A DNA stretch of 64,000 nucleotides from Diplosphaera chodatii (lineage: Eukaryota; Chlorophyta; Trebouxiophyceae; Prasiolales; Stichococcaceae), in the NCBI GenBank assembly GCA_032358165.1, contig JAALGY010000057.1, forward strand, positions 1,550,001-1,614,000, in the 5' to 3' direction. Below the pieces are notes generated by a model. That model did not search any database. It was not told where the DNA came from and worked only from the letters and a program-made list of their open reading frames with translations. Shown here one piece after another: positions 45,154 through 57,785 of the stretch; within the stretch, counting starts at the first letter, position 1, and every line of letters begins with the position of its first letter. The translations under genes and the position numbers were made by a program.

Positions 45154-48100
45154 TTATGGTACACAAAGCGTTTGATGAGTCTGTATGATCTGTGTTGCGG
45201 CGGTCTGCCCATGGTGCAGCTGCAGCACTGCCACCGCCTCCTGCACCAGCTGTGCCTCCTGCTTGTCACGCTGCAAGTGGTGCAGCAGGGCGGCCAGCTT
45301 GAGCTTGCCGTGCGCCACCGCTGTGCTGTTTGCGGGGTAGGACTGCGACATGATGTCCAGGCTAGCCTGACAGTGCTGCGCTGCCTCGGCGAACTTGCCG
45401 CTGGCTGCGGTGACGTCAGCAAATGCGTCCGCTGTGGCGCCCAGCAGCTCGTTGCGTGGATGCAACTGCGCACGCCGGATCTGCAATGCGTGGGTCACAT
45501 TCAGCAAAGGGTCTCGATCCGCATGCGCGATTCAGCCATTGACAGAGCGCGCGTCAGGCAGGGTGAAGCAGATGGTTTCCCGAACGAGCCGCACCCGCAT
45601 GCACTCGTGCAGCGCTGCCGCCGCCTCGCCACCATCTGACGCGTCTGATGCCCTGCTGAACAGCGCCTGTGCCCGTTGCAGCTGGGAGAGCGTGGCGGTG
45701 CGGCGACGCCGTGGTAGCTCCTGGTTACACCTGCTTGCAGATGGTCAAGCAAACCGTCAAGTGTGACTAAGCTGATGGCAGCTCGAGACAGCGCAGTGTC
45801 AGCAATCAGGCACTCTGGGTCCAGCGCTGAGATGGTATGTGAGGACGCATGGAGGCAAAGGTGCCCACCTGGTGCATTGCTCTGTCAGCCAGCCTTCTGG
45901 CACGCTGTGGAGCGATGTGAGCTGCGCAACTTCGCACGGCAGCACCACTGCACCGCCGCAGCTGCTGTCGCCACACCGCACGCCGACCTGCGCGGCCTCA
46001 GCAGCCGCATCGGCGTCACCCTGCCGGCAGGCGTCGCACCTGCAGCAGCAAAGCAGCACTGTCCAGCAACGTGCTGCCTTGGATACTTCGATACAGCCGT
46101 GGATGCTATGCACGTCAGTAGGGATCATGGTGCATGTGCTGGTGCACGCAAGAGGCGCACGCGCATTGGAAGTGGTACTGTTGCTGCAGCAGCTGCCGCC
46201 GCAGCGGCGTGATGTGCTCCCCGGCCTGCGGGCCATAGCAGTGCAGCAGCTCCGTCCCAGGCGGCAGGTCCCGCAGCGCCCTGACCACCAGCCGGCTGTC
46301 CTGCTGTACAGTACAGACGGCCGTCCTCCAGACTGCTCGGGTTGCTTCTGTGGGAGCGACAAGGTGGCAGAGGTGTGCACGACAACAGCGTTGTAATGCA
46401 GGCATTTGCCTTCCGGAACGAGCATAAAAGGTGCAGGCTTTCACATCCCTGCGTGATCGCAGCCAATCCTTGCCACTGCTTGAGGGTCTTTCGCAAGTGC
46501 CCCTTGTGTTTGCTGAAAGGCCAGGACCGACCCTGGCTGCCTCCAAAACACTGAACTCCTGCACTTGAACGGTTGCAAGAAAGGGCAATGAGCACACCTC
46601 GAACGACATGGACACGTTCGGACAGCAGGAGTGGTTGAGCAGCGATGCCAGGGGATACAGTGCCAGTGCCCGCCTGCAGGGTAAATCCGTGGATTTCGAC
46701 TCGGTTGATAGTGATATGCAACATGGCCCAGTCATTCTGCTCTTGTCATTCTGCTCTTGTTGACGTTGCGATAGTTCCTACCAAAGCAACGCTTCAAAGA
46801 AGTGGACAGCCACGTACAGGTAGGGCGTACACCTGTCAGCCGGTGTGCGGACGACAGGCGGCACTATGGCGACGCCGTTCACGGCCACCTGGCACACAGC
46901 CGTCAGCGTCGCGGCTGCAAGCCGCACCACGGCGCTTGCTGGCGGGTCCTGGGAGCATGAAGCTGTCACGACTGCCAGCACCGCGAGCTCCAGCCGCTGC
47001 TCAAAGGGCAGCGCCTGCAGGTGGCTTTCAAGCGAGGCCATGTGCGCTGACAACCCGTCATCCTGCAATCAGCACGCTGCACACGGTGACGAGCTCACAT
47101 CCCTACTCACTCCATGCTTGCTGTGCCCACCGTGGGAGCGAGCTCCTTGGTGTCACATGACCGATGGAAGAACGTGGTGTGAATGCTGTTGCGGTGATAT
47201 CTCACCGATGATGCCAGGCGCCTGGCGGCACGGTTGGCCAGGAGCGCGTCCTGCGGCAGCAGCAGCGTCCAGGGCACGCCGCACTCGCAGCCGCCCGGCT
47301 GGTGCGCGCTCGCCTCGCGGCAGTCGTCGCTGCAGAAGGTGACCAGCGGGCACATGCCGCAGGGGAGTGGCACCGGCTGCAGCGGCGCCGTGCACTGGCT
47401 GCACAGCTGCATGCGGGGCACAGCGTTGATTGCGTGCTGACTGCAGTGGTTGAGGTGCCCAGATGCCGCATGATATTGCAAGTCATGGTGCTAGAGCCTA
47501 CAAAGCCAGCATGCCTGTCACCTGCTGCCTGTGGCGCTTGTGCGGGGCAGTCTCGAAGGGCAGGTCGAACAAGGCGGTGCTGCCCGCAGAGATGGCGTCT
47601 TTCGCGACAAGCGTTCGTCCGGCACCAGCGCGCTCCTGGACTATACAGCAGGACCCAACGCCTTGTCAACACATCCACAGGCCACAAGCTGTGCTCTGAC
47701 CATATTCAGTGGTACAGCCTTGTGCTGCATAAAAAGGCCAGGAGGTAGAACCCAGCACGGTCACTTGCGACATGCACCAGCGGCACAGCGCCCCCACCCT
47801 CAACAGCCGGGGCTCGAGAAGTCAGCAGGGCCGCAAGGCTGGGTAATGGCATTTCGCGAGCCTGCCAACGAGCAAAGCCATCCGCAGTATTGGCTTTGGC
47901 CTCCCAGAAGCCGCCCTGCATATCCCACGCAGCTGGTGTGAGGCAAGGCAGCAGCAATTGCCAGACACCGCACTGCACAGTTATATGCATTGGGGTGCAT
48001 CCACACAACCTTGGGACCGTCCAGTCTTGCGGCTTGTCGAGCGTGTGATAAGGCGATCAGCGTGTTTCTGTCTGAGTGAGGGAATTCCATCAGGCACCGG

Positions 48101-48701
48101 GATGCAGTGTTGTGCATCTGCACGGCATGCCGCCTGCCGGCAGCGCTTGTTGCATCAAGATACCTGAGCGCCTCTGCAGCAGGCAAACCCGGAGGCTAGG
48201 ACATGAGGCTGCTTCAATAGACTCGTCAGATGCTACGTCCACAGACATGCGATGAATCATATGAGCCCCTCACTGCTGTACGAGCAGGCTGCTCCCAGCG
48301 GATCGCCGCGGCACGATGCGGCATCGCCCTCTGCTTTATGTCGCAATGCTGTGGCATTATCGCAGGCTGCATCCTGCCCGCCAGAAAGCACGCCTCGACT
48401 TTGTCAGTATGTGGGAGGCGCATCTTGCAATGCGTTCTGCTGGTGGGTCTCTGCGCTCTGCTAGTAGGGAGAACTCCACAGCGGAGATGGTATACTGCTG
48501 CTTAGGTCGATCAAGCCACATCGCAGATCACAGTACCTTGACATCGCGACTGGTAAGCTGTTGGATGGTCTGCTTGAACAAATCGCTGTCCGCGAGGCTT
48601 CTGTACACCAGGTCTGTGAAGCGCACGGCATCCTGCGGCGCGGCTCGCAGCTCAGCTTGATGGTCGTGGAGGCTGTCGAGCAGCGCGGTCAACGGCGACA
48701 T
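45154..48701 (-). CDS. SET and MYND domain protein (SMYD-like) with TPR-like ends
   Basis: Probable protein-lysine methyltransferase. The start is the ATG at 48701-48699 (MSPLTALLDSLHDHQAELRA, then AVRFTDLVYRSLADSDLFKQ). Helical repeats follow (RRHAVQMHNTASRCLMEFPH, LIALSHARQAARLDGPK, 48180-48010). The split SET domain starts GAGRTLVAKDAISAGSTALF (about 47635-47575). It is interrupted by the MYND zinc finger CSQCTAPLQPVPLPCGMCPL then VTFCSDDCREASAHQPGGCE (47420-47280). SET resumes with YPLASLLNHSCCPNVSMSFE (NHSCxPN core, about 46655-46595), ALRDLPPGTELLHCYGPQAG and the Cys-rich post-SET YHFQCACASC (about 46165). The C-terminal helical domain reads ALHECMRVRLVRETICFT, LHPRNELLGATADAFADVTA and KFAEAAQHCQASLDIMSQSY, ending TAA 45156-45154. 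The SET-MYND-SET-postSET-TPR order is the SMYD layout. Confidence 0.82.
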
Positions 48702-49255
48702 GAAGCATCCTTCACGCTTGAGATGGCAAAACAGAGCGCAAACGGAGTCGTGTGTGGTCAGGGTCAGCACCTGAGCCATTATGACTTGATAGATGGAGAC
48801 ACATGCGGGATTTGCAGAAGTGGCCTTAGCAAGACATCTACGCGTGCACACGGGTGGGGCTGCCGTCCAACATCAAACCGTTACAGCAACGTGTGGTTCC
48901 GACAAGCGAACTGCAGTGAACTGCTCTGGCAAACACCACTCACACTCATGCAGCTGTCAAGCGCAACAATACTGTACATCACATGGCGCATCAGAAAGTG
49001 CAAGGTGCAAGGTCCCATCTCAGCACACAACTACCCTCATGCACGCGCATCTTGTAGAGCCGCAAAAACCAAAACGCCCTCACGTCTCTTGCGTCTCACC
49101 GTTCCATATGCGGTTCCGCTCAGCCAACATCTCTCGTGCTGAACTCTCGCCGAGTTGCTCCCTGCTCACCACCAGGTTCCCATTTTCGATCTGTCAACCT
49201 GCTCCGCTGGGTGGTGTTTTGAACTTCATATGCGTGCCTGCATGTGGCGCCCGCG
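48702..49255. other. Intergenic region
   Basis: About 550 bp between the 3' end of the disordered-protein gene and the start of the SMYD-like gene, both on the minus strand. Long plus-strand frames here (48561-49142) show no family features. No RNA gene seen. Confidence 0.4.
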
Positions 49256-50328
49256 TCACAGCTGTGCAGGCGCCGTAGGCGGCATTACAAACGGGCCGCC
49301 GTAGTGCTGATGCCCTCGCTGCATCGGGGACTGCTGATCGGGGGTGCGAGGGCTCGCATCGCTGTCCATGCAGCTGGCAGCCGCGGCCTGCGCCGCGAGG
49401 CTGTTGCTGGACAGGCTGGCGTTCAGGGCGTTGACTGTCGCAGCGCAGCTGTGGCGCACCATGATAGCCGGCGCAGACTCCTGCGGACAACACCACACAG
49501 ATCGTCAGCACCGAAGTGATGACGTTGGGCAAGGTGGGCTCAAAAGGTGGTGCGCTTTGCAATGCACACGGTGTCACATACCTGGCGCGATATCAGCGAA
49601 GTGTGGCCCAGCAGCTGCACGGTGTCGTCCAGCAACTGACTCAGGACCACAGGGTCTGTCAAAGCGGCATCCTGCTGCAGAACCAGGGTGCTGTGCTGCT
49701 GCGCGGCCCCATCGACATGGCGCCGAAGCACAGTGCGGGGTGGGACAGGCGTGGGCGGCCTGCTGCCGGCACCGCTGATGGGAATGGGCTGCGTTGGGCG
49801 CCGAATGTGGCTGCCTGGGTCTGTGCTGCGGCGCACGCCACCGCCGCCGCTGTCCTGCACCTGCTGCGCTGCCTGCCGCAGCAGCTGCTGCTGCTGCCCC
49901 GGCAGTGCTGTTTCTGGGTGCGGCTGCTCGAGGGATCGCCGCTTGGGCTGCTCCACTGCCACGCCCGAGCTGCTGTGGGCACGCTTCAGGCCTCTGTGTG
50001 CGACATCATCCTGCTGCTCGCTCTCTTCCTCCTCTCTCCGCTCCAGCGGCGCCTCCAGCATTGGCGGAAATGACTTGCCGAAGCGCCCGTAAGGGCTGGC
50101 AGGCGAGCCAGATGACAGGCCATGGCCCAGCCGGCAGGGTCTGGGAGGCGGCCACTTTGCATTGTATCGCTGCTCTGCGCTCACTGATGCACTCCGCTGC
50201 TTTGACGATGGCAGCCGCGCCGACGGTATCAGATACATGTTGCTGCGTGACCACTCCTCAAGGCTCTCCGACTCATGACTTTCCGGCAACCAACTCAGCA
50301 ACCACCTCGCAGCACTCGGGACGCCCAT
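49256..50328 (-). CDS. Disordered Ser/Pro/Gln-rich protein of unknown function
   Basis: Not recognised. The tentative start is the ATG at 50328-50326 (MGVPSAARWLLSWLPESHES). A conserved-looking patch follows (LEEWSRSNMYLIPSARLPSS), then a low-complexity region rich in Ser, Pro, Arg and Glu (RREEEESEQQDD), a basic patch (VAVEQPKRRSLEQPHP) that could be a nuclear signal, and a Gln run (PGQQQQLLRQAAQQVQ). The first exon ends LLDDTVQLLGHTSLISRQ with donor GTATGT. The second exon begins after an AG at about 49480 (ESAPAIMVRHSCAATVNALN) and ends YGGPFVMPPTAPAQL, TGA 49258-49256. The two amphipathic helices on either side of the splice are the best candidates for a folded part. It may be a regulator or scaffold; no enzyme motif is visible. 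Confidence 0.6.
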
Positions 50329-50751
50329 GTTCGCTGTGCGCTCATCCGACGGGCCTGTGTGCCCGCTGGGATTGCCGCCGCCCGGATTAAGCTGCGCCCG
50401 GCCTGTCAGGACTGCAGGACAGCGCTGCGCCTGGGGTTTGTGCAGTTTCAGGCCCGGCTGCCAGTCGAGAGCGCTCACCACCCGGGCATGCCAGGCAGGC
50501 CGCCCCGGACAAGCTGTCTGGCGCAACGCCTGCGCGATCGCGGAAGCTGGACTGGCTCAGATCGCCCGAGATTTAAGCCTTCAAGGGGTGTCAATAGGTT
50601 TTGCGGGGGTGGGGCGCCACCGCGCCAGGGCTTTGTGACCAATGCCACCCGGCACCCATGTGCGAACCAGCGGCCGCTGCGAATTCCGTGTGCACTGCCG
50701 CTGCATACACCAAAGTATCTTGGTGCCCTGCAAGGCAGCTGCGTGGATCAA
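50329..50751. other. Divergent intergenic region, disordered protein / BASS2
   Basis: About 420 bp between two start codons. Frames are open through it, but no homology is seen; it should hold the BASS2 promoter. Confidence 0.4.
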
Positions 50752-53537
50752 ATGATGATGATTAGCAGCGGCCGCTGCCATGGCAGGCCACTCGCACAGC
50801 AGCCTCAGTCGCACCCTGTCCTGCGCTGCAGCAGGCCAGCAACGGCCCCGATTGCCAGCTTGCAACGCTCTCGACACCCACAGCAGCGGATTGGCCTCCT
50901 ACCCCCTGGCCTTCAACACATGGCTAGTTGCAGCTTTGACCGTCTGAAGTGGGTCCTCCGACACTGGTCTGGCTGTCCCTGGCACCAAACTCTGGTATGG
51001 AGGGTGCAGATTCTTCCGTAAGAGGTAGGAAAGCAACCATGACTTTATCTGCAGCCAAACCGTATTCCTGTGCTGCTTAAAATAGGCAGGAGCATGGTCG
51101 GGACATGCAGCGGTGCGCGGCAACAGAATCTTTTGCGGCTGTTCCGGAGCCGCCCACCGCTCCGGAGGGCTTCGACAAGTTTGTCGAGACCCTGACGACT
51201 ATGTTTCCCATCTGGGTGAGCTGTTGCCACACCAGCATGTCCTGCCGGCCCTGTGCAGCACCCTGGCTGCATTCCCACCACTTGGCAGCATGTCTGTGGG
51301 CTGCATATCTGCACTAAACACCCGCCGTAACGGACTTTAGGTCATCCTGGGGGCGACGCTGGGCATCACGCGGCCGTCAGCAGTCACGTGGCTGGACAGC
51401 AACCTGTTCACCTACGCTCTGGGCTTCCTGATGCTGTCAATGGGCCTGACGCTGACTGTTGACGACTTCAAAAAGGTGACATACCGTTTGACTGCCACTC
51501 ACCTACATGTCAAACTTCCAAGTGACTGATGCAGATAGGACACATACGAAATATGATGTATGCAGCGAAGGGCTGTCTAGCCTTGTACTGATGCCACAAC
51601 ATCCTCATGACGCTGCAGTGCCTTGCGACGCCAGCCCCGATTGCCGTCGGCTACTTTGGGCAGTACTTCATCAAGCCGTTGCTGGGCTTCATAATCGCCA
51701 AGGTGGCCATTTGCATTGGTCAAAACACTACTTGATCACGGGTACATTGCTTCAGGGTGTGTATGTCGTTGAGCAATGGGCTACCCCTGGCTGACTGCAA
51801 TGCCGCCGTCTCAGGTGCTAAACCTGTCGCCCGCTCTGGCTACTGGCCTTATTTTGGTGTCCTGCTGCCCTGGCGGACAGGTCAGTCACGCTGCAGATAA
51901 GTTGCCATTCTGCTGATGCTGCGCCACAGGTCAGCGCCCTATGCGCAGGCAACCAGTTGGTGATTCGCAACCCTGCTGCATGCTGTGGCAGGCGTCCAAT
52001 GTGGCGACGTACATCGCGCACGGGGACGTCGCGCTGTCGGTGCTGATGACCACAGCATCGACGGTGGGCGCGATCGTCATGACGCCGCTGCTCGTGAAGG
52101 TGCTGGCTGGCGCCATGGTCCCCGTCGACGCCAAGGTGCTGCCTGCTGTCAGAACGTCCGACGCCCTCCCGAGCAGCAATGTTCTTTTTCCTGCACGGAG
52201 TAAGCGCGTGCTGTGTTGCACGCTGCAAACTGGATCGCTGCGATTGCCGGACCCGGGAGGGCGCACTCTTGACAGCGCCTTGGGCCGCTGCATTGCGCAG
52301 GGGCTGGCGCTGTCCACGTTCCAGGTGGTGCTGGTGCCGACCATCGTGGGCGTGTCCCTGAACGAGTTGTTCCCGCGCCTGGTCAAGAAGTTCACACGGG
52401 TGCTGCCCCTGGTGGGCGTGGTGCTGACCACGCTGCTGTGCGCCTCCCCCGTTGGGCAGGTCTCGGGCGTCCTCAAGTGCGCCGTTCCACCTTTTGTTGT
52501 CTGTATGCTCTTTTGTTGAATCTGCCACCCGTAGCAGCCCATGGCCACCAGGTCCTTAGGTACCACACAAGCTTCACAGCGGATATGCTCCTCCCCAGTA
52601 CGGGCTGCATCTCATGCTGCATTGTATTTGCCAGGCAGTGCACTCCAGCATCACCCAAACGAGCAACGAGCACCCTGCACGCTGACAATTCCACCGCCGC
52701 AGCTCAATGGCAATGCATCCACTTTGCTGGGGTGTCCACAGTTTTGAGGCCGGAGTGTGATCACGATGCTGCCGTGTGCAGGACCATGGGTTCCCAGCTG
52801 GCACTGCCCGTGGCTCTGCTGCACGCATTCGCCTTTGGACTGGGCTACTGGATGTGCCGCTTCCTGGGCTTCAACGAGAAGACTGCGCGCACGGTGTCTA
52901 TCGAGACTGGTGCGGAGTCAACACCCTGCTGCTGTATCTGACGCATGTGCAGCGCTTGTCTGCATGCAGTTTGTCGTCTCTGGGTGTCGCGCAACATGAC
53001 CGCCAGCATGTGCCAAGGGCTTGACTCCTTTTTGCTTTCATGCTCACTTGTGCAGTCCAATATGCACGTCAACACGATGCTTGGCTGAAGTCGTTTGATT
53101 CCTTTGGCAGAGGCACTACAACGGCATCGAAGCTTGTAGGGGCTACTGGCACAGCAGCTGACCCAGTGGTCATGCTTCGTTCTGCAGGCATGCAGAGTGC
53201 AGCGCTGGGCTTCATGCTGGCGCAGGCCCACTTCGCTGACGCGCTGGTGGCTGTGCCATCTGCTGTGTCAGTTGTGTTCATGGTGGGTTTGACACTTCTG
53301 GCATTGCTCTTGTCAGCAGTCGAAGCTGTGGCCATCAGTCTGGTGGTGTGTTTCTGGGTGTTGCAGTGAGAAGCCATCAGCACGTGGCTGGTTGGATCTT
53401 TTGGGATGTTGACGGTTACAACGCTGTTGATCACATGCGCGACCTGACCGGCGCAGGCGCTGGGCGGCTCTGGGCTGGCGGTTTTCTGGCGCAACCGCCC
53501 CGTGGATGTGGATGATCATATACAGAAGTCGCTGTAG
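50752..53537 (+). CDS. BASS2: Plastid sodium:pyruvate cotransporter BASS2 (bile acid:Na symporter family)
   Basis: BASS2 imports pyruvate with Na+ across the chloroplast envelope. A proposed first exon, ATG 50752 to about 50990, is basic and acid-poor ([20 protein letters not shown]), like a transit peptide. It joins an exon at about 51090 reading [20 protein letters not shown], then [17 protein letters not shown]. The membrane core follows: [80 protein letters not shown] (Na+-binding CCPGGxxSN, about 51840-51885 and continuing at 51990); [100 protein letters not shown] (second Na+ motif, E-x-G-x-Q). The end is [23 protein letters not shown] 53535-53537. The order matches plant BASS2 throughout. 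The first exon is the least certain part. Confidence 0.9.
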
Positions 53538-54201
53538 GGTATATGCACTGCACTTCACACTGGGCGCTGCAACTCTCGGGCTGTGCAGTTTGCATTGCGG
53601 TCAACGCCTATCAGTGTGGCAGCCAAAGCCAAAGGCGGTCACTGCATGCATCGGTACTCCAGGTGTTTTGTGCAGAAGGGCTTTGAAGTTACTGCTTCGC
53701 CCTGTGTCTGCGAGCGGCTGCCGCAAGCCATCACCGTGTCAGCCAACAGCATGACCAGGGAGAATTCTTTTGAGAGAGCTTTTCAGAGTCGCACGTTTGA
53801 GCGCTATCAGTTGGCGACAGCAATCTAGTGTGTTCCACATGTCGGCTGTGCATATGTCATGATCGTCAGGTTCTGTGCATCAGTGTTGAATGACTGGGGC
53901 AGAGTGAGAGCTGTGGGTTTTCGCAGTAACCTGACCCAGTACTCCATTCAAAACGCCAGACCGCAACCCAACATGTCCATACACTGCAAAAATCCATTGC
54001 AGCCTATGACGTTACCATAGTGATCAACATCATATGGTGCACATGGGGTGCCAGCAGCTACCCATTTGCAGCTACACATCAGCGCTGCGTCACACTGCTA
54101 CAGATTACGCTCGCTGCAGCCTCACTATCCCAGCACTACACCACCCCATGGCTAGACCAGCCGGCAGTCACACGTAACCAGCTTTTGCCACCAATGGCGA
54201 C
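53538..54201. other. Convergent intergenic region
   Basis: About 660 bp between the 3' ends of BASS2 and the C2-like gene. It is more AT-rich than the genes; no gene or repeat was recognised. Confidence 0.45.
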
Positions 54202-55689
54202 TCAGCCAAGCAGCCCCTTCCTTTTCGGCTGCTCTGGCTGTGGCAGCGGCTCATCGCGCCTGCCCCGCTGCTGCTGTGCAAACACCAGTGCTCCGGCTGC
54301 GGCGGCGCCCAGCACCAGCAGCTTCACCACATTTGGTACCCCCCTGTACGGGTTTGATGTGTGAGTGCTTTGCCGAGTGCGGCGCGCCATGTGCGCATAG
54401 GTGCCAGCATTGACGTCCCAGTGCCGTGCACACATGCCAGGCAAACATGCACAGCCAGCCCGAGGGTCCCTGACACATCGGACCCACCCGTTCCTCTTCT
54501 CCTCGGGCTGGGGCTGAGTGGACTGAGTTTGCTGCGCGACATCAGCGCGCTGCCCCTGCCCCTCATCGCCCGCACCGTCCTTGCTGTAGCTCTTGAAGGA
54601 CAGCTGCGGCATGAAGGGCGCCGGCGAGTCGCCTGCCAGCCAGCGCACATCAACGGCTTGAGTGCGGCAGTGGCATGATGACTCATGCAGCAGCCGGCCC
54701 CTGGCCTCTACACCAAAATGTTGAGCCAGACGTGAAGCCTGACCATGCTGCAATGTGTCCAAGCACAACGACAGCCAATCACCTGAGAGGGCATCCTCGG
54801 CGGAGTCTGTTGAGAAGTTCATGGCGACCCGGATGAAGCCGCCCTCGCCGCCGTTCTTGGGCTTGAACAGCTCGAAGTACTTGTCGATGGGCACCGCCTC
54901 CAGGATGTCGTCCACATAGATGCCTGCGCGCAGCACGCAAGGCGGTCAAGCCGGCTGGCGGCTGTTGCAGCGGGCACTCGGGCTGTGCAACGATGCCGAT
55001 GCCTCGGCAAGTTGGGGTGGTGCCAACGGCTGCACAGCGTCGCGCACCGCAGGCCGCCACGACGGAGGTGCCGGTGCTGCCGCCGCTGCGCTTCTCCTTG
55101 CACAGCATGATCCGCAGCTCCGTCGCGCCCTCCAGCACCTCGCTGCAGCGTGGGCAACTGCTGTGATCACGGGGCCTGACGGACAACGATTGGCCGGGGT
55201 TGTGCAGATGGATGGCAATCTCTTGCGATGACCCAAGTACATACCATGTCAAATCCTCCTGCCAGCTGATCTGGCTGGACAGCACCCGCTTCTTGGAAGA
55301 CGACACCTGTAAGGCTATTGTGTCTCTGTGAGGCCTTGGCTCGGCCGGGCATACGTGCCTTCTGGATGGACTCAAATGGGGTAAAATTGTCGCTGGCTTG
55401 TCACCTTGACTGTGGGTGTGTCAGGGCTGCCGCCGCGGATCTCAACTGCATGGATGCGAATATCAGCTCGGGTGTGACGTAGAATGGTATGATGTACGTG
55501 ATCGACGTTGACGTTGGGCGCATGCCAACACGAGTCCCGAAAGGCTTTTGATCACGGGCAGGCGGGGCCGCGCGGCGCACCTTTCACGAAGCCCTCATAG
55601 AAGCTGGGGTCCCACACCTCCTCCTCATCCTTATTGCGTCCTGACGCCTCTGCCACCGTGACAACCAGATAGCCCCGCACGGCTGCCAT
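54202..55689 (-). CDS. C2-like domain protein with C-terminal membrane anchor
   Basis: Tentatively a membrane-bound, phospholipid- or Ca2+-binding C2-type protein. The ATG at 55689-55687 reads MAAVRGYLVVTVAEASGRNK, a typical first C2 strand. It continues DEEEVWDPSFYEGFVKG, VEIRGGSPDTPTVK (55440-55405), VSSSKKRVLSSQISWQEDLT (55315-55250) and VLEGATELRIMLCKEKRSGG. Then come AGIYVDDILEAVPIDKYFEL and GGEGGFIRVAMNFSTDSAED (54930-54790), an acidic/polar linker (PAPFMPQLSFKSYSKDGAGD) and a Gln/Pro-rich stretch. The final hydrophobic helix VVKLLVLGAAAAGALVFAQQ, with a basic tail (QQRGRRDEPLPQPEQPKRKG), ends TAG/TGA near 54202. The single C-terminal helix suggests a tail-anchored protein. The C2 call rests on strand pattern only. 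Confidence 0.58.
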
Positions 55690-56380
55690 GACGCCACCGC
55701 CCCAGATCTGCGGGCGCAGATAGTATGGTATACATGCATGTGAACAACCCAGCCGGAGGACGCTGGCAGGGGCACGCATGTGAAGACGATATGCACAGCA
55801 ATGTACCTGGCTATAATTTGATTGCGCAGCAGCCTCGCACTTTTGCAGTAACGGAAGTCAAGATCGGATTGCTCGAATTTCAGACGAAAGGGCAGCAGTC
55901 GATGGTCGCCTTGCAGATCCGCAAACGGCACGAGCACAGGGCAGGGCTTTATCTCAACCTCGTCACCTTGCAAGCAGGCCTGGGCCGCATCACTGGGCCC
56001 AGGCGATCTGATCGCAACCTCCCTGTCGCTACCGAGCTGTGAATATGCCTGTAGTTTGACAGCTTGCTGCCTGTTGTGTCTGTGAGCACTCACTTGTGCA
56101 ACACATATAACACTACACATCACATCAAGTCAATCTTGTAAGCTCATTGCTGCTCCTGAATCTGTTGAGCCGCAAGGTTGACACCGCGACCAAATAGGTG
56201 AAGCAATTGCTTGTGCTGGAAGGTGCGGAAGTGACGCCACCAGCTCTTGGCGTGGGGTAGTGTAGCCGCTTAACGTCGCCGCTACAGACTTAAACAACAG
56301 CTGCGCACAGGCTGTGAAGTTTTGTGACGGACATCCACGAATCATAGCCATGGTGCGGACACGCAGAACAGTCCCACCTC
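55690..56380. other. Divergent intergenic region, C2-like gene / UMP1
   Basis: About 690 bp. A minus-strand frame (55920-55840) looks slightly protein-like but has no start or splice partner that makes sense. Holds two promoters by position. Confidence 0.4.
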
Positions 56381-57345
56381 ATGTCACTGCCTGCCAACGA
56401 TAATTCCTCGCCTAACACTAACGCTAACTAATGCTGAGCGGCGCCTGTTGCACGCGCGACAGGACGGCGGCACGGGGCTGCCAGTGCAGGTGGTGCCGCA
56501 TGACGCACTGCGGCAGGGGCTCAGCTCATTGAAGCAGACCGCCGAGGTATCGCACCCCGTGGAGGCCATCCAGGACAACGTGAGTACCTACTGCTGCACT
56601 CATCACTGGTGGCACCCTCCTCATCGCTGAAGAGAGTATGATGTCCGCGACACGACACCATGCAGCCAGCGATGCATGACATCATTGCGGCCAACGATAC
56701 ATGTTGTTTCTGTGCAGCTTCGAAAGCAGCACGAGCAGTCGCGGGATGAGATGCTTGGCAACATCTACGGCTCTGCGCTGCCAGCACGCATGCAGATCAA
56801 GCGTCAAATCCTTCGCAAGTGCGTGCCCGGCTCACCATGGTTGTGCTTCTGCCAGGCTCCACGCATTGGCAAGCACCTGGCTGGCTGCAGAGTGCTGTGT
56901 ATCACGATGCCACTGGCTGTGCATTGCACACCATGACGAGTTGTCCTAAGCTGGGCTGGCGGTTGTGCCGTGCTGACCTTGCATGACACCCAAGAATGCT
57001 TGCCTAGTTTGTGGGGAACAGAAGACAGTGGCGGTCTCCCGTGCTGCTGCCTGACTTTTCAGCAGAACAGCTGCGGTGTCACCCTCTCTTGATTGCAGCC
57101 AAAGCGACCATGCACACTCTGCGTCCTTCGTGCCACGCAGCGTGCGGCGGCTACCCGGCATGCCGTCATCGCATGCACTGTACGAGGCGATGGCCGGCGA
57201 CCTGGACGACTTCGGGCTGGAGGCGTATGTGGGCAACCCTGCCGAGCGGGAGGTGCCTGGCGCGGACCTGCACTCGCAGATGGAGGCGCGCAGGGGCAGC
57301 GGCGCCCGGGCCGGTCCAGTACCCGCCACGCGGGCCTTCTTCTGA
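56381..57345 (+). CDS. UMP1: Proteasome maturation factor UMP1 (POMP)
   Basis: UMP1 is the short chaperone that holds half-proteasomes together and is degraded when the 20S proteasome closes. The first exon body reads GTGLPVQVVPHDALRQGLSS, LKQTAEVSHPVEAIQDN, donor GTGAGT at about 56580. Exon 2, after the AG at 56718, is LRKQHEQSRDEMLGNIYGSA, LPARMQIKRQILRK. The last exon (from about 57133) is RLPGMPSSHALYEAMAGDLD, DFGLEAYVGNPAEREVPGAD and LHSQMEARRGSG, stop TGA 57343-57345. The HPVEAIQ, YG-x-ALP and LPG-x-PSS blocks are family hallmarks. The start is unclear: the ATG at 56381 gives MSLPANDNSSPNTNAN and then hits a stop one base out of frame with the rest (see findings). Confidence 0.85.
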
Positions 57346-57785
57346 ACGCTGTCAGCAATGCCCCGCGCAGCAGACCGTTTGTGCCTTGTGGGTGACATAC
57401 ATGTTTGATCGGCAACTTCTGCGGCACACTGTGCTGTAAGCAGTACGGCATGCTGGACTGGTCGCAGGTTCATCATTCACATGCATCACATGCATGCTGC
57501 ATTGTCGAGCAAAGGCCAACCCAATTGTCATAACCATCTGGCAGAATCGTAGTTCCAGACAACACAGCTGCTGAGTGCTAATTGCCATCATCAGCGACCT
57601 GGGGTCACCGTTTTAGGGAGTTCACTTCGCAATGACAAGCACACCACCTCAGATTCTGCGCCTCAAGGCGCCGATAGATGCGATACAAGAACCAGCCGAC
57701 CGCCTGCCAGACAGCAAAGTCAAGTGACACTCTGATAGTGAGCTGGCAGGCGACGCGTGTGCATCTTAATGCCAGGCACTCTTGC

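Noticed and set aside
55840..56010. Minus-strand frame reading like a protein (GDHRLLPFRLKFEQSDLDF)
   Set aside because: Short, no start, and no splice that joins it in phase to the C2-like gene; kept as unexplained intergenic sequence.
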